Notes: generated by a model from the sequence alone, not told the origin. A DNA stretch of 64,000 nt from Brevibacterium casei CIP 102111 (GCF_900169275.1 NZ_FXZC01000002.1:620001-684000); one strand, 5' to 3'; counted from the first letter of the stretch, positions 26,288-34,526 are shown. A program made the numbers and translations.

Positions 26288-26356
26288 GGGTCATCCTCCT
26301 TCGTCCTTGAGACGAGGATAGACCCATCTGAGATCTGCGTCACTGCTTTTTCTGCG

Positions 26357-26677
26357 TCAGGCGTCGTTTCTCCGCCGCGCGTCGATCGCCTGCTCGAGGC
26401 GGTCGACCTTTCCCTCGATCTCTCCCTCGTGCCCGGGACGGATATCGGCCTTGATGACGAGCGAGATCCGGGACCCGAACGGCGCGACCGCCTCGGTGGC
26501 ACGACGGACGACATCGAAGACCTCGTCCCAGTTCCCTTCGATCTCGGTGAACATGCTCGTCGTGCGGTTCGGCAGCCCGGATTCGCGAACGACTTCGACA
26601 GCCGCGGCCACGGCCTCATGGACCGAGCCGTCGGGGCCTTCGCCGCCGCTGGGGGCGACAGAGAATGCGAGCAGCAT
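26357..26677 (-). CDS. Thiamine-binding / MTH1187 family (DUF77) protein
   Basis: 106-residue ferredoxin-like fold protein of the YqgV/MTH1187 family, some members of which bind thiamine. Visible family features are the N-terminal LLAFSVAP strand, a middle block with TTSMFTEIEGNWDEVF, and RISLVIKADIRPG. An AGGAGG site before the ATG at 26677 fixes the start. It follows the thiolase gene by 22 bp on the same strand and may be co-transcribed. Its role in this organism is unknown. Confidence 0.8.
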   Translation of the reverse strand: MLLAFSVAPSGGEGPDGSVHEAVAAAVEVVRESGLPNRTTSMFTEIEGNWDEVFDVVRRATEAVAPFGSRISLVIKADIRPGHEGEIEGKVDRLEQAIDARRRNDA

Positions 26678-26699
26678 GGCGGTTCCTCCTCCCCTGGAC

Positions 26700-27890
26700 T
26701 CAGCCCTGTTCGGGAACGGTGATGATGAGCGAATCACCCTGGCCGCCGCCACCGCAGAGGGCAGCGACACCCGTGCCGCCGCCTCGGCGCTGGAGTTCGA
26801 GGGCAAGGGTGAGGACGATGCGGGCGCCGGAGGCCCCGATCGGATGCCCGAGGGCGATCGCTCCCCCGTTGACGTTGACCTTCTCCGGATCGATGCCGAG
26901 GTCCTTCGTGCTCGCGAGGCCGACGGCGGCGAACGCTTCGTTGATCTCGTAGAGGTCGAAGGAGTCAGCGGCCACGCCTTCGGACTCGGCGGCCTTGCGG
27001 ATCGCCTGCGAGGGCTGGTGCTGGAGGGTCGAGTCGGGTCCTGCCGTCCAGCCGTGGGCGCGGATCTCAGCGAGGATCGGCGCACCGAGCTCCTCAGCCT
27101 TCTCCCGAGACATGACGACGACAGCGGCCGCGCCGTCGGAGATCTGCGAGGCGTTGCCCGCGGTAATCGCCCCGTCCTTGCGGAAGGCCGGGCGCAGCTT
27201 CGCCATCGATTCGACCGTCGTGTCCGGGCGCACGCCCTCGTCGGTGTCGACGGTGACGTCGCCCTTGCGGGTGCGGATAGTCACGGGCACGACCTCGTCC
27301 TCGAACGCGCCCTTCTCCCAGCCGGCGGCAGCCCGATGATGCGACTGCGCGGCGAAGGCGTCCTGCTCCTCACGGGAGAACTCGGACTCGCCCTTGTTGG
27401 CCTCTTCGGTCAGTCCGCCCATGGCCTGGTCGGTGAAGGCGTCCCAGAGACCGTCGTAGTCCATGTGGTCCTTGGCGACGACGTCACCGTACTTGTATCC
27501 GGCGCGGGACTTCTCGAGCAGGTGCGGGGCAAGCGTCATCGACTCCTGCCCGCCGGCGACGACGACGTCGTACTCGCCGGCGCGCACGAGCTGTGCGGCC
27601 TGGGTGATCGCGTTGATGCCGGAGAGGCAGAGCTTGTTGATCGTGATCGCGGGAACGCTCATGGGGATCCCCGCCTCGGCGGCGGCCTGTCGGGCCGGAC
27701 CCTGACCGAGGCCGGCCTGGAGCACCTGGCCCATGATGACGTAGTCGACCTGGTCTCCGGAGATGCCCGCCTTCTCGAGGGCTCCCTTGATCGCTGCGGC
27801 ACCGAGGTTCACCGCCGTCTGCGTTCCGAGCGCTCCCTGGAGCCGCCCGAACGGGGTGCGGGCACCGGAGACGATCACTGCTTCAGTCAT
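26700..27890 (-). CDS. Acetyl-CoA acetyltransferase (thiolase)
   Basis: Condenses or cleaves acetoacetyl-CoA in fatty-acid and ketone-body metabolism. The catalytic nucleophile is the Cys in [11 protein letters not shown], and the C-terminal catalytic pair lies in [16 protein letters not shown] (His) and LCGGGGQGD (Cys). The 396-aa length is normal. GAGGAGGAAAC precedes the ATG at 27890; an open frame further upstream has no start support. The gene is divergent from the DivIVA-like gene. Confidence 0.93.
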   Translation of the reverse strand: MTEAVIVSGARTPFGRLQGALGTQTAVNLGAAAIKGALEKAGISGDQVDYVIMGQVLQAGLGQGPARQAAAEAGIPMSVPAITINKLCLSGINAITQAAQLVRAGEYDVVVAGGQESMTLAPHLLEKSRAGYKYGDVVAKDHMDYDGLWDAFTDQAMGGLTEEANKGESEFSREEQDAFAAQSHHRAAAGWEKGAFEDEVVPVTIRTRKGDVTVDTDEGVRPDTTVESMAKLRPAFRKDGAITAGNASQISDGAAAVVVMSREKAEELGAPILAEIRAHGWTAGPDSTLQHQPSQAIRKAAESEGVAADSFDLYEINEAFAAVGLASTKDLGIDPEKVNVNGGAIALGHPIGASGARIVLTLALELQRRGGGTGVAALCGGGGQGDSLIITVPEQG

Positions 27891-28050
27891 GTTTCCTCCT
27901 CGAAGGACTGTGGCTCCGCGAACAGCGGGACGCGTGCAGCGGAGAGCTGTTGAGTACAGGGTAGTCGAGGCCGATGCGGCCTCCGTCACCGGGGTCGCCG
28001 AGGCGGTCGCCCGCAGGGGGATTCGGACCCAACACTCATCTTGAGTCCGA

Positions 28051-28056
28051 TAGAGT
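28051..28056 (+). promoter_or_regulatory. Possible -10 box of the DivIVA-like gene
   Basis: TAGAGT lies 53 bp before the GTG at 28110 and matches the -10 boxes seen at clpX and atp. No convincing -35 hexamer is visible. Confidence 0.35.
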
Positions 28057-28109
28057 AGGGACCGCGCAGGCATGACCAGATCCCCTTGACATGACAGGAG
28101 TCAGCTTCA

Positions 28110-29696
28110 GTGACGCCCACCGAAGAATTCCGCACAGCGATGCGCGGGTACGAGAAGAGCGAAGTCGATTCCCGACTGCAGCAGCTGCGCACGGAGATCG
28201 AATCCGTGCGGAAGGCGCTGTCGGATGCGCGCAGTCAGGTCATCAACGCCGATCGCGCGAAGCTCCAGATCGCCGGCGAGCTGTCCGAGGCGAAGGCTCA
28301 GCTGAAGAAGGCCGCCAATGAGAACGCCGAGGCGGCCGGTCCCCCCGGAAGCCGCATCGACCACCTCCTCAAGATCGCCGAGTCCCAGGCCCGGGAGACC
28401 CTCGCCCAGGCGAACTCGGATGCGGAGACGATCCGGAACAAGGCCCGCGCCGAGGCGGCGTCTGCTCGTGCGCGCATGCACACCGAGAGCAATGACACCC
28501 TCAACAACGCCCGGTCCGAGGCCGACGCGATCATCAGCTCCGCCGAGCTGCGCGCCGAGGAGGCCGTGAAGTCCGCAGAGAAGCGCGCGGCCGAGCTCAA
28601 GGCCACCGCCGAACGCGAGGCGGCGCAGTCGAAGGAGGCCAACGACGCCGCGTCGAAGGAGGCCCGCGAAAGCCTCGAGCACGAACTCGCGGAGCTGCGC
28701 GCCGCCGCCGAGAAGGAGGCGACCGACCTCCGCGCCGAGGCGAAGACCCAGGCCGATGAGACGATCGCCGCAGCCCAGGCTCAGGCCGACGAACTGCTCG
28801 CGGCCGCGAAGTCCCGCGACGAGGCCTCGAAGAAGTCCGCGAACGACCTCGACGTCGAACTCGCCACGAAGCGTCAGGAGGCAGAAGCCGAGCGCAAGAA
28901 GCGCTACGACGCCGCCCAGGCGGAGAACCGGAAGCTCATCGACGAGGCGCAGGCGCGCGCGGCGAAGGCCGACGCGGATGCCAAGGCCGCCGCGGAGCGC
29001 GCCGAGACGACCCGCGCCGAGGCCGTGACGAAGGCCGATGAGATCATCGCCGACGGCAAGGCCCGCGCACAGACGCTCATCTCCGAGGCTCGGGCCACCG
29101 CCGAGGCGACGATCGAGGAATCGGCCGCCGAAGCCAAGCGCAACGTCCAGTCCGCGCAGTCCCAGGTCGACCTGCTCACCAAGCAGCGCAAGACGATCAC
29201 AGCTCAGCTCGACCAGCTCCGTTCGCTCTTCGCGATGCCCGGTGTGATGGGCGGCGACGCCGTCGATCCCGCGAAGGCGGAAGCGGCCACGCACGCGACC
29301 GAGCAGATCGCCGATGGGGAGGCTCTCGCCGACCTCATCGCCGCCGATTCCGCCGAGGAGGCGGCCGAGAAGTCGGCTGCCGACGGCGGGAAGTCCGGTG
29401 CCTCGAAGACGGGAGCCGCCGAGGCGGACGCCCAGACGGCGCAGGGCACAGGTTCCCAGAACTCCGGTGCGAAGTCGGCGGATGCCGCTGCAGAGCAGTC
29501 GGAGAACGCGGAGGATTCGGTGGAGACCGAGGCGTCCGAGACTGTCTCCGAGGATCTGCCCAACGGCGCGACCGACGCCGAGACGATCGCGATCGATGCG
29601 CAGGTCTCGGGTTCGCCGAAGTCCGGCGGCTCCGGTCAGGGTGGAAACCGTCCGGCCAACTCCAAGGCCGCACGGTCGCGTAACTCACTGCGCTGA
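28110..29696 (+). CDS. DivIVA-domain-like coiled-coil protein
   Basis: A 528-residue, strongly coiled-coil protein. Residues 5-30 (EEFRTAMRGYEKSEVDSRL) match the DivIVA lipid-binding motif FxxxxRGYxxxEVD. Residues 80-370 are an almost unbroken Ala/Glu/Lys-rich coiled coil with irregular heptads, and the last 140 residues are disordered and acidic. The layout recalls actinobacterial polarisome or filament proteins (Wag31, Scy, FilP). It probably acts in polar growth or cell shape. It starts at a GTG with AGGAG eight bases upstream and stands alone, with a terminator at 29787. It is not the canonical wag31 of the dcw cluster, judging by its neighbours. Confidence 0.75.
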   Translation: MTPTEEFRTAMRGYEKSEVDSRLQQLRTEIESVRKALSDARSQVINADRAKLQIAGELSEAKAQLKKAANENAEAAGPPGSRIDHLLKIAESQARETLAQANSDAETIRNKARAEAASARARMHTESNDTLNNARSEADAIISSAELRAEEAVKSAEKRAAELKATAEREAAQSKEANDAASKEARESLEHELAELRAAAEKEATDLRAEAKTQADETIAAAQAQADELLAAAKSRDEASKKSANDLDVELATKRQEAEAERKKRYDAAQAENRKLIDEAQARAAKADADAKAAAERAETTRAEAVTKADEIIADGKARAQTLISEARATAEATIEESAAEAKRNVQSAQSQVDLLTKQRKTITAQLDQLRSLFAMPGVMGGDAVDPAKAEAATHATEQIADGEALADLIAADSAEEAAEKSAADGGKSGASKTGAAEADAQTAQGTGSQNSGAKSADAAAEQSENAEDSVETEASETVSEDLPNGATDAETIAIDAQVSGSPKSGGSGQGGNRPANSKAARSRNSLR

Positions 29697-29786
29697 CGAT
29701 GCTCAGGCGCTGAGCGCATTCGGCCGCGCACGACTTGCTGTACCGCCGGACGCGCTCCGCTGATGAGGCCCTCACCGACTGAAGAG

Positions 29787-29818
29787 AACGGGGTCCGCTC
29801 ACCAGAGCGGGCCCCGTT
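29787..29818. terminator. Bidirectional terminator
   Basis: AACGGGGTCCGCTC (29787-29800) pairs with GAGCGGGCCCCGTT (29805-29818), 14 bp with one T-G pair and an ACCA loop, between convergent genes. Confidence 0.8.
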
Positions 29819-29820
29819 CC

Positions 29821-29884
29821 GTGTCAGCCGAGTTCTGTGTCAGCGGAGTTCCGTGTCAGCGGAGTTGCGTGTCAGCGGAACCGC
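29821..29884. repeat. Four 16-bp tandem units at the 3' end of the zinc-protein gene
   Basis: Units at 29821, 29837, 29853 and 29869 share GTGTCAGC(C/G)GAGTT; units 2 and 3 differ at one base. The fourth unit lies in the coding sequence and contains its stop codon (TCA at 29872-29874). The other three are downstream copies, each with the same TGA. Confidence 0.8.
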
Positions 29885-30168
29885 TCGAAGCACCTCGAGT
29901 GCCAGTGCCGACGAGAGTCGACGCCGATGTCGACGCCGTGGGAGGCCTCCTGACGCCAGGCGACGATGTGCGCGGTGGCCGCAGAGACCTGCTGTCCGCA
30001 GCCCGGGCACACGTAGACCTTGCCGCTGGAGTTGGCGGCCACACGCTGGATCGACCAGGTTCCGTCGGGCAGGTCGCGGCTCACCCGCAGACCGCCCACG
30101 GACTCGGTGAGGTCGCGCGCGGGTGCGCTCCATTTGTTCCTGCGACGCGAGGAGTTCGAACGTGGCAT
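29872..30168 (-). CDS. Small zinc-binding protein, conserved in actinobacteria
   Basis: A 98-residue basic protein with candidate metal ligands: Cys54 and Cys57 (VCPGCGQQ), His67, His88, His90 and Cys93 (HWHSRCF). The pattern C-x2-C...H...H-x-H-x2-C resembles an HNH-like or zinc-ribbon module. The N-terminal 20 residues are Arg/Lys/Ser-rich and could contact nucleic acid. It is divergent from nucS with only 30 bp between the starts, which suggests shared regulation and perhaps a related DNA role. Its ATG has only a weak GAGAG site. Function unknown. Confidence 0.7.
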   Translation of the reverse strand: MPRSNSSRRRNKWSAPARDLTESVGGLRVSRDLPDGTWSIQRVAANSSGKVYVCPGCGQQVSAATAHIVAWRQEASHGVDIGVDSRRHWHSRCFERFR

Positions 30169-30185
30169 GGGGCGATTCTCTCACG

Positions 30186-30191
30186 TAGTCT
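30186..30191 (+). promoter_or_regulatory. -10 box for leaderless nucS mRNA
   Basis: TAGTCT ends seven bases before the GTG at 30199, so transcription should begin at or next to the start codon. No Shine-Dalgarno site exists in the 30-bp divergent spacer. Confidence 0.55.
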
Positions 30192-30198
30192 GGGACGC

Positions 30199-30894
30199 GT
30201 GCGTCTCGTGATAGCTGAATGCTCTGTCGATTATGCCGGTCGTCTGACCGCGCATCTGCCCCTGGCCACCCGTCTCATCATGCTCAAGTCCGACGGGTCG
30301 ATCCTCATCCACTCCGACGGCGGGTCGTACAAGCCGCTCAACTGGATGACCCCCCCGTGCGCCGTCCAGGTGGCCGAGCCGACCGACGAGCAGGCCGAAG
30401 CAGGTCTGAGCGAGATCTGGACGGTCTCGCAGACGAAGACCGGCGACCGACTCGTCATCTCGATCACTGAGGTGCTCTCGGACACGAGCCACGACCTCGG
30501 CGTCGATCCCGGTCTCGTCAAGGACGGAGTCGAAGCGCATCTCCAGGAACTCCTCGCCGAACACATCCATACTCTCGGCACGGGATACAGCCTCGTCCGC
30601 CGCGAATTCATGACGGCGATCGGTCCGGTCGACATCCTCGCCCGCGATGCGACCCAGAAGTCGGTGGCCGTTGAGATCAAACGGCGGGGCGACATCGACG
30701 GCGTCGAACAGCTCACCCGCTACCTCGAACTGATGAACCGAGATCCGCTCCTCTCCCCCGTCACCGGCGTCTTCGCCGCGCAGGAGATCAAACCGCAGGC
30801 ACGCACTCTAGCTGAGGACCGCGGCATCCGCTGCGTCGTCCTCGACTACGATGCGCTGCGCGGGATGGACGATCCGGAGACCCGCCTCTTCTGA
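30199..30894 (+). CDS. nucS: Endonuclease NucS (mismatch-specific)
   Basis: Archaeal/actinobacterial endonuclease that makes a double-strand break at mismatches and replaces MutS-MutL repair in actinobacteria. The 231-aa protein begins with the conserved [15 protein letters not shown]. Catalytic residues of the RecB-like domain are Asp145 (GPVDIL), Glu159 and Lys161 (VEIKR), followed by Gln171. The C-terminus ends RLF, the clamp-binding tail described for this family. The GTG start appears leaderless. It is divergent from a small zinc protein and convergent with an AbiEi/DUF559 gene. Confidence 0.95.
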   Translation: MRLVIAECSVDYAGRLTAHLPLATRLIMLKSDGSILIHSDGGSYKPLNWMTPPCAVQVAEPTDEQAEAGLSEIWTVSQTKTGDRLVISITEVLSDTSHDLGVDPGLVKDGVEAHLQELLAEHIHTLGTGYSLVRREFMTAIGPVDILARDATQKSVAVEIKRRGDIDGVEQLTRYLELMNRDPLLSPVTGVFAAQEIKPQARTLAEDRGIRCVVLDYDALRGMDDPETRLF

Positions 30895-30930
30895 ACACGC
30901 GTCTCCTCTCCCGGCCCGCGCCATCGCTCG

Positions 30931-30990
30931 GTCAAGGCGCAGCGCGGATAGCCGGCCGAGCATCGCCTGCTATCCGCGCTGCCCCTTGAC
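30931..30990. repeat. 21-bp stem palindromic element, left copy
   Basis: Bases 30931-30951 pair with 30970-30990 (21 bp, one mismatch) around an 18-base loop. The arm shares the 18-base core GGCGCAGCGCGGATAGCC with the two elements at 32141-32295. It sits between the convergent nucS and DUF559 genes, so it could also serve as a terminator. Confidence 0.75.
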
Positions 30991-31007
30991 TGACGACTGG
31001 ATCGCCC

Positions 31008-32027
31008 TCACTGCGCGCCTTGCATCGGGCCTGCGAGTCGGTCTCGAGCGGCGATCTCCGTCTCGCGGATCCGCACCGCCTCTTTGATCCTGAGGAAGAG
31101 GTCTGCGCTGAAGAGATCGGCCCATCGAATGCGGAAGACCATCCACCCCTTGTTCCGCAGAGCGTATTCCCGCTTCCGTTCGCGTTCGAAGGCTCGGTGC
31201 GGATCACCGTCATCGATGTAGTACTTGCCGGCGCCATCGAACTCGGCAATGACCTTGACCGCCTCGTTGCCGAAGTCGGACCGAGCGAGGAAGCGACCAT
31301 CGGCGTCGCAGACGACGAGTTGCGGCTCGAACCCCGGTATCGAATACTCGACGAATCGAACGGCGCAGATCGACTCCGCCACCGTTTCACGCCGTCCGTC
31401 GATGTTCTCCAGCACCGCTGTGATCCGCGACTGGCGGGTCCGCACAGGATGCGCCGCCTGGTGCGCTCGGAACTCCTCGAGAGTCACCCGCCCCAAGTGC
31501 ACCGCGGCATCCGCAACAGCCACGGCGAACGCCAACGGACAATCCCTGGCGACATCGAGGAGCGTCTGCACCACCGTCGTCACCGGAATCCCTTCGACGA
31601 TTTCCATGGTGTCGGGCTGCAGGGCCCGTCGACGGACCACGAGATCCCTCTGGCGGACCGAGCTGCGCGGGCTCGCGACCTCGACGTACACCTCACCCTT
31701 ATCGACATACGGCACGGGCAGGCCGTGGACGAGCAGTGCACTGCGATGGGAGAACACTGCGTCGTGCGGCAGATCGGGGACGAATGACCGGACGAGAATC
31801 CTCAGATCCTCTCCGCGCTTGAGCATCCCCGCGGTCTCATGGGGCAACGCGGTCTCCTCCGCCTCCGCGATCGCTGCGACGAAGGCGTGCGACGGATTGT
31901 CGCACGCACGCGTGACAACGTATCGTCCCCGCCGGAGTCGCCGCAGGCAGCAATCGACGGCAGATCTGATCTGATGGCTGTTCCAGCCTGCCGCCACCAG
32001 ATCCGAAGTCTCCAAGCACGCAAACAT
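31008..32027 (-). CDS. AbiEi-like N-domain with DUF559 endonuclease-like C-domain
   Basis: A 339-residue protein of the type common in actinobacteria. The N-terminal 50 residues form a winged-helix-like segment (AAGWNSHQIRSAV...LRRLRRGRYVV) as in AbiEi antitoxins. The C-terminal 100 residues have the DUF559/Vsr-like endonuclease pattern: Glu-Phe-Asp in IAEFDGAGKYYID, then ERERKREYALRNKGWMVFRIRWADL. No AbiEii toxin lies beside it, so it is not an ordinary AbiE pair. Base composition is lower in GC than its neighbours. No good ribosome site precedes the ATG. Palindromic repeats flank it on both sides, suggesting a mobile or accessory origin. Confidence 0.75.
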   Translation of the reverse strand: MFACLETSDLVAAGWNSHQIRSAVDCCLRRLRRGRYVVTRACDNPSHAFVAAIAEAEETALPHETAGMLKRGEDLRILVRSFVPDLPHDAVFSHRSALLVHGLPVPYVDKGEVYVEVASPRSSVRQRDLVVRRRALQPDTMEIVEGIPVTTVVQTLLDVARDCPLAFAVAVADAAVHLGRVTLEEFRAHQAAHPVRTRQSRITAVLENIDGRRETVAESICAVRFVEYSIPGFEPQLVVCDADGRFLARSDFGNEAVKVIAEFDGAGKYYIDDGDPHRAFERERKREYALRNKGWMVFRIRWADLFSADLFLRIKEAVRIRETEIAARDRLAGPMQGAQ

Positions 32028-32080
32028 GCAATCGAGGATGGACGAGAAGGCATCCGGACCGCAAGAGGCTCAAAACGCCC

Positions 32081-32119
32081 TGTGGATAACCACTGAGCAT
32101 CGAACGCACCTGTGGACAG
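32081..32119. promoter_or_regulatory. Two DnaA-box-like sites
   Basis: TGTGGATAA (32081-32089) is the exact complement of the consensus TTATCCACA. TGTGGACAG (32111-32119) is one base from the actinobacterial variant TTGTCCACA. They are 30 bp apart, 50-90 bp upstream of the DUF559 start. Confidence 0.45.
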
Positions 32120-32140
32120 TCAACCGGCACGAGTACGCCG

Positions 32141-32295
32141 GTGGTGTCGGTCCAGGCGCAGCGCGGATAGCCAGTCGTGCAACACCGGCGATCCGCGCTC
32201 AGCCTGGAGTGAGCGCCCGGGTGGTGTCGGTCCAGGCGCAGCGCGGATAGCCAGTCGTGCAACACCGGCGATCCGCGCTGAGCCTGGAGTGAGCG
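32141..32295. repeat. Two 75-bp palindromic repeats in tandem, right copies
   Basis: Copies at 32141-32215 and 32221-32295 differ at one base (C32200 versus G32280), with a period of 80 bp. Within each, TCCAGGCGCAGCGCGGAT pairs with ATCCGCGCT.AGCCTGGA with about two mismatches. The core matches the element at 30931. Confidence 0.85.
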
Positions 32296-32362
32296 TGCGG
32301 AAGTGCTGGGAGTGTCGAAAAGTGCTGAAGGGCTTGAACGACGGGCGACCGAGCGAGTGGGC

Positions 32363-32471
32363 GCTCAGTCGAAGCTGTGACAGGCGGCCCGTTCGCGGGC
32401 GCTCAGTCGCCGCCACGTCAGTCGCCGCCACGTGAGTCGCTGCCCCGGGTGACCCCGCTCAGTCGAAGCTG
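32363..32471. repeat. Copies of the murA 3' end and a 15-bp tandem repeat
   Basis: GCTCAGTCGAAGCTG occurs at 32363-32377 and again at 32457-32471, where it contains the murA stop codon. A partial copy (GCTCAGTCG) is at 32401. Between them CAGTCGCCGCCACGT is repeated in tandem at 32404 and 32419. Confidence 0.7.
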
Positions 32472-33772
32472 AGACCGTCGGCGCGGGTGACGCGCTCGAC
32501 GTCGGCGCCGAGCGCCCGGAGCTTGTCGACGAAGCCCTCGTAGCCGCGGTCGATGTGGTCGACGCCGGAGACCTCGGTGACGCCGGAGGCCCTGAGCCCG
32601 GCGAGGACGAGCCCGGCACCGGCGCGGATGTCCGAGGCCTCCACCTCGGCGCCGGAGAGCTCCTCGACCCCCGTGACCAGGGCGTGGTTGCCGTCGATCC
32701 GGACCTTCGCACCGAGGCGGGCGACCTCCTGGACGAAACGCCACCGGGCCTCGAAGAGGTTCTCCGAGAGCAGGCCGACGCCGTCGGAGACGGAGTTGAG
32801 CGCGATGACGAAGGGTTGGAGGTCGGTCGGGAAGCCGGGGAACGGCATCGTCGCGACCCTGATCGCGTGCGGACGCTGCGGCCCGACGACGCGGAACGCG
32901 CGCCCGAGCGTCCCGTCGCCGAGTTCGACCTCGCCGAGGTCGTCGACCGTCGCGCCGGCATCGCGGAGTTTGATGGCGACATTGGGCATGATCTCGAGTC
33001 CGACACCCCGCACGACGACGTCGCCGGCGCTCAGCGCGGCGGCGAAGGCGTAGGTTCCGGCGACGATCCGGTCCCCGACCGTGCGGTGGTCGACGGGACG
33101 CAGTTCGTCGACACCGGTGATGGTGAGCTCCGCCGTCCCGATGCCCTCGATCCGGGCACCCATCTGGACGAGCATGAGGCAGATGTCGACGATCTCCGGT
33201 TCCTTCGCGGCGTTGGCGATCGTCGTCGTCCCCTGCGCCAGGGTTGCCGCCATGACGAGGTTCTCGGTGGCACCCACCGACGGGAAGTCGAGCGCGATGT
33301 CCGTGCCGGTCAGCCCCGTCGGGGCCTCGGCGACGAAGTAGCCGTGGTCGAGGCGGACCTGGGCGCCGAGCGCCTCGAGCCCGGCCTGGTGCATGTCGAG
33401 ACCGCGCGAGCCGATCGCATCGCCGCCGGGCAGGGCGACGTGGGCGGCGCGCATCCGCGCGGTCAGCGGGCCGAGGACGGAGATCGAGGCCCGCATCGCG
33501 CGGACGAGTTCGTAGTCGGCCTGGATCCCCACCGCGGCGGGGACGTCGATGCTCACGGTGCCGGCGTCGGCATCGTAGTCGACGGTGCAGCCGAGGCGGC
33601 TGAGGAGTTCGACCATGATCCTCACGTCGAGGATCGCGGGAACGTTGGTGATCGTCGTGCGTCCCACAGCGAGCAGGCTCGCCGCCATGAGCTTGAGGAC
33701 GCTGTTCTTCGCGCCCCTGACGTCGACGGTGCCGCGCAGCTGCGTCGGACCGGTCAGGCGGAGGACTTCCAT
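32459..33772 (-). CDS. murA: UDP-N-acetylglucosamine 1-carboxyvinyltransferase
   Basis: First committed step of peptidoglycan precursor synthesis: transfers enolpyruvate from PEP to UDP-GlcNAc. The 437-aa protein shows [15 protein letters not shown] near the N-terminus and the active loop [11 protein letters not shown]. Asp118 stands where most bacteria have the PEP-binding Cys that fosfomycin alkylates, so the enzyme should be intrinsically fosfomycin-resistant as in mycobacteria. The ATG at 33772 overlaps the stop of the DUF2550 gene (ATGA), giving coupling from the end of the atp operon. A longer upstream frame is only shadow. Confidence 0.96.
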   Translation of the reverse strand: MEVLRLTGPTQLRGTVDVRGAKNSVLKLMAASLLAVGRTTITNVPAILDVRIMVELLSRLGCTVDYDADAGTVSIDVPAAVGIQADYELVRAMRASISVLGPLTARMRAAHVALPGGDAIGSRGLDMHQAGLEALGAQVRLDHGYFVAEAPTGLTGTDIALDFPSVGATENLVMAATLAQGTTTIANAAKEPEIVDICLMLVQMGARIEGIGTAELTITGVDELRPVDHRTVGDRIVAGTYAFAAALSAGDVVVRGVGLEIMPNVAIKLRDAGATVDDLGEVELGDGTLGRAFRVVGPQRPHAIRVATMPFPGFPTDLQPFVIALNSVSDGVGLLSENLFEARWRFVQEVARLGAKVRIDGNHALVTGVEELSGAEVEASDIRAGAGLVLAGLRASGVTEVSGVDHIDRGYEGFVDKLRALGADVERVTRADGLSFD

Positions 33773-34239
33773 CAGGTGAACCGTCCCATCGTCGGATTGA
33801 AGCCGGGCGGCGAGGACTCGAGCCACGAGGCCATCGTCGACAGGGACTCGGTGTCCATCGCCAGGGAGACCGAGCGCGGTCTCCCGTTCGCCTTCCCGTA
33901 GGAGCAGTCGACGACGACGGCATCGGGAAGGACGGAGTACTGCTCCCCCGACGTCGGTTTGCGTCGGACGAGGATGTCGAGATCGGCGCGCGGCAGTCTC
34001 ACGGCCGCGCGCCGGTTGAGGGCGAACACGGGATACCAGTCCAGGGAGGACACGGCGAACACCGCGACGCCCAAACGCCAACGTGGGCGGGAACTGGATT
34101 CCTCGCCCACGTTGATGGAGCAGTCGAACGCACCTGACAGCTTGGAGATCGACCTGCGCCTGATCGTCACGACGACGATGAGGGCAAGCGCCAGTCCCAC
34201 CAACGAGAGCAGAACGATCAGCAGGACAGAAGGGTTCAC
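33772..34239 (-). CDS. DUF2550 membrane protein downstream of atpC
   Basis: About 155 residues. One hydrophobic helix at the N-terminus ([20 protein letters not shown]) is followed by basic RRR and a soluble beta-rich domain with [19 protein letters not shown]. The family is found in actinobacteria between atpC and murA, and its role is unknown; an envelope function is plausible. I favour the GTG at 34239. A TTG at 34248 would add three residues, and neither has a clear Shine-Dalgarno site. The end is coupled to murA by an ATGA overlap. Confidence 0.75.
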   Translation of the reverse strand: MNPSVLLIVLLSLVGLALALIVVVTIRRRSISKLSGAFDCSINVGEESSSRPRWRLGVAVFAVSSLDWYPVFALNRRAAVRLPRADLDILVRRKPTSGEQYSVLPDAVVVDCSYGKANGRPRSVSLAMDTESLSTMASWLESSPPGFNPTMGRFT

Positions 34240-34262
34240 GTTTGCCAAGTGTAATTGACTGT

Positions 34263-34523
34263 TCAGAGAAGTTCGGCCTGATCAGCCGCGATGATGACGC
34301 GATTGTTCTCGACCGAGAGAAAGCCCCCATCGGCCTGGACCCGGATCGTCTGATCCGAGGTCGTGAGAATCCTCGCCTCACCATCGGCCACGACACCGAG
34401 AACGGGTTCGTGACCAGGCAGGATGCCGATCTCGCCTTCCAGGGTGCGGGCGACGACGCGCTTGGCCTCGCCGACCCACACCTCCTGGTCGGCTGCGACG
34501 ACGTTGACATCGAGGACAGCCAT
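34263..34523 (-). CDS. atpC: ATP synthase epsilon subunit, short form
   Basis: Central-stalk subunit of F1 that couples rotation and can inhibit ATP hydrolysis. The 86-residue product contains the complete N-terminal beta-sandwich ([20 protein letters not shown], then [16 protein letters not shown]) but ends directly after it. The C-terminal two-helix inhibitory domain of about 45 residues is absent. It starts three bases after the atpD stop. Similar short forms occur in other actinobacteria. Confidence 0.92.
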   Translation of the reverse strand: MAVLDVNVVAADQEVWVGEAKRVVARTLEGEIGILPGHEPVLGVVADGEARILTTSDQTIRVQADGGFLSVENNRVIIAADQAELL

Positions 34524-34526
34524 GGC

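Larger units (their letters stand above)
32028..32458. other. Repeat-rich 431-bp intergenic region upstream of the DUF559 gene
   Basis: It holds no credible gene. From left to right there are two DnaA-box-like sites (32081-32119), two near-identical 75-bp palindromic repeats (32141-32295), and short repeats derived from the end of murA (32363-32471). The DUF559 promoter must also lie here. Confidence 0.6.

Noticed and set aside
31008..32027. Complete AbiE toxin-antitoxin pair
   Set aside because: Only an AbiEi-like domain fused to DUF559 is present; no AbiEii nucleotidyltransferase gene lies on either side.
32081..32119. Origin of replication
   Set aside because: Only two DnaA-like boxes, no A/T-rich unwinding region, and no dnaA, dnaN, gyrB or parAB nearby.
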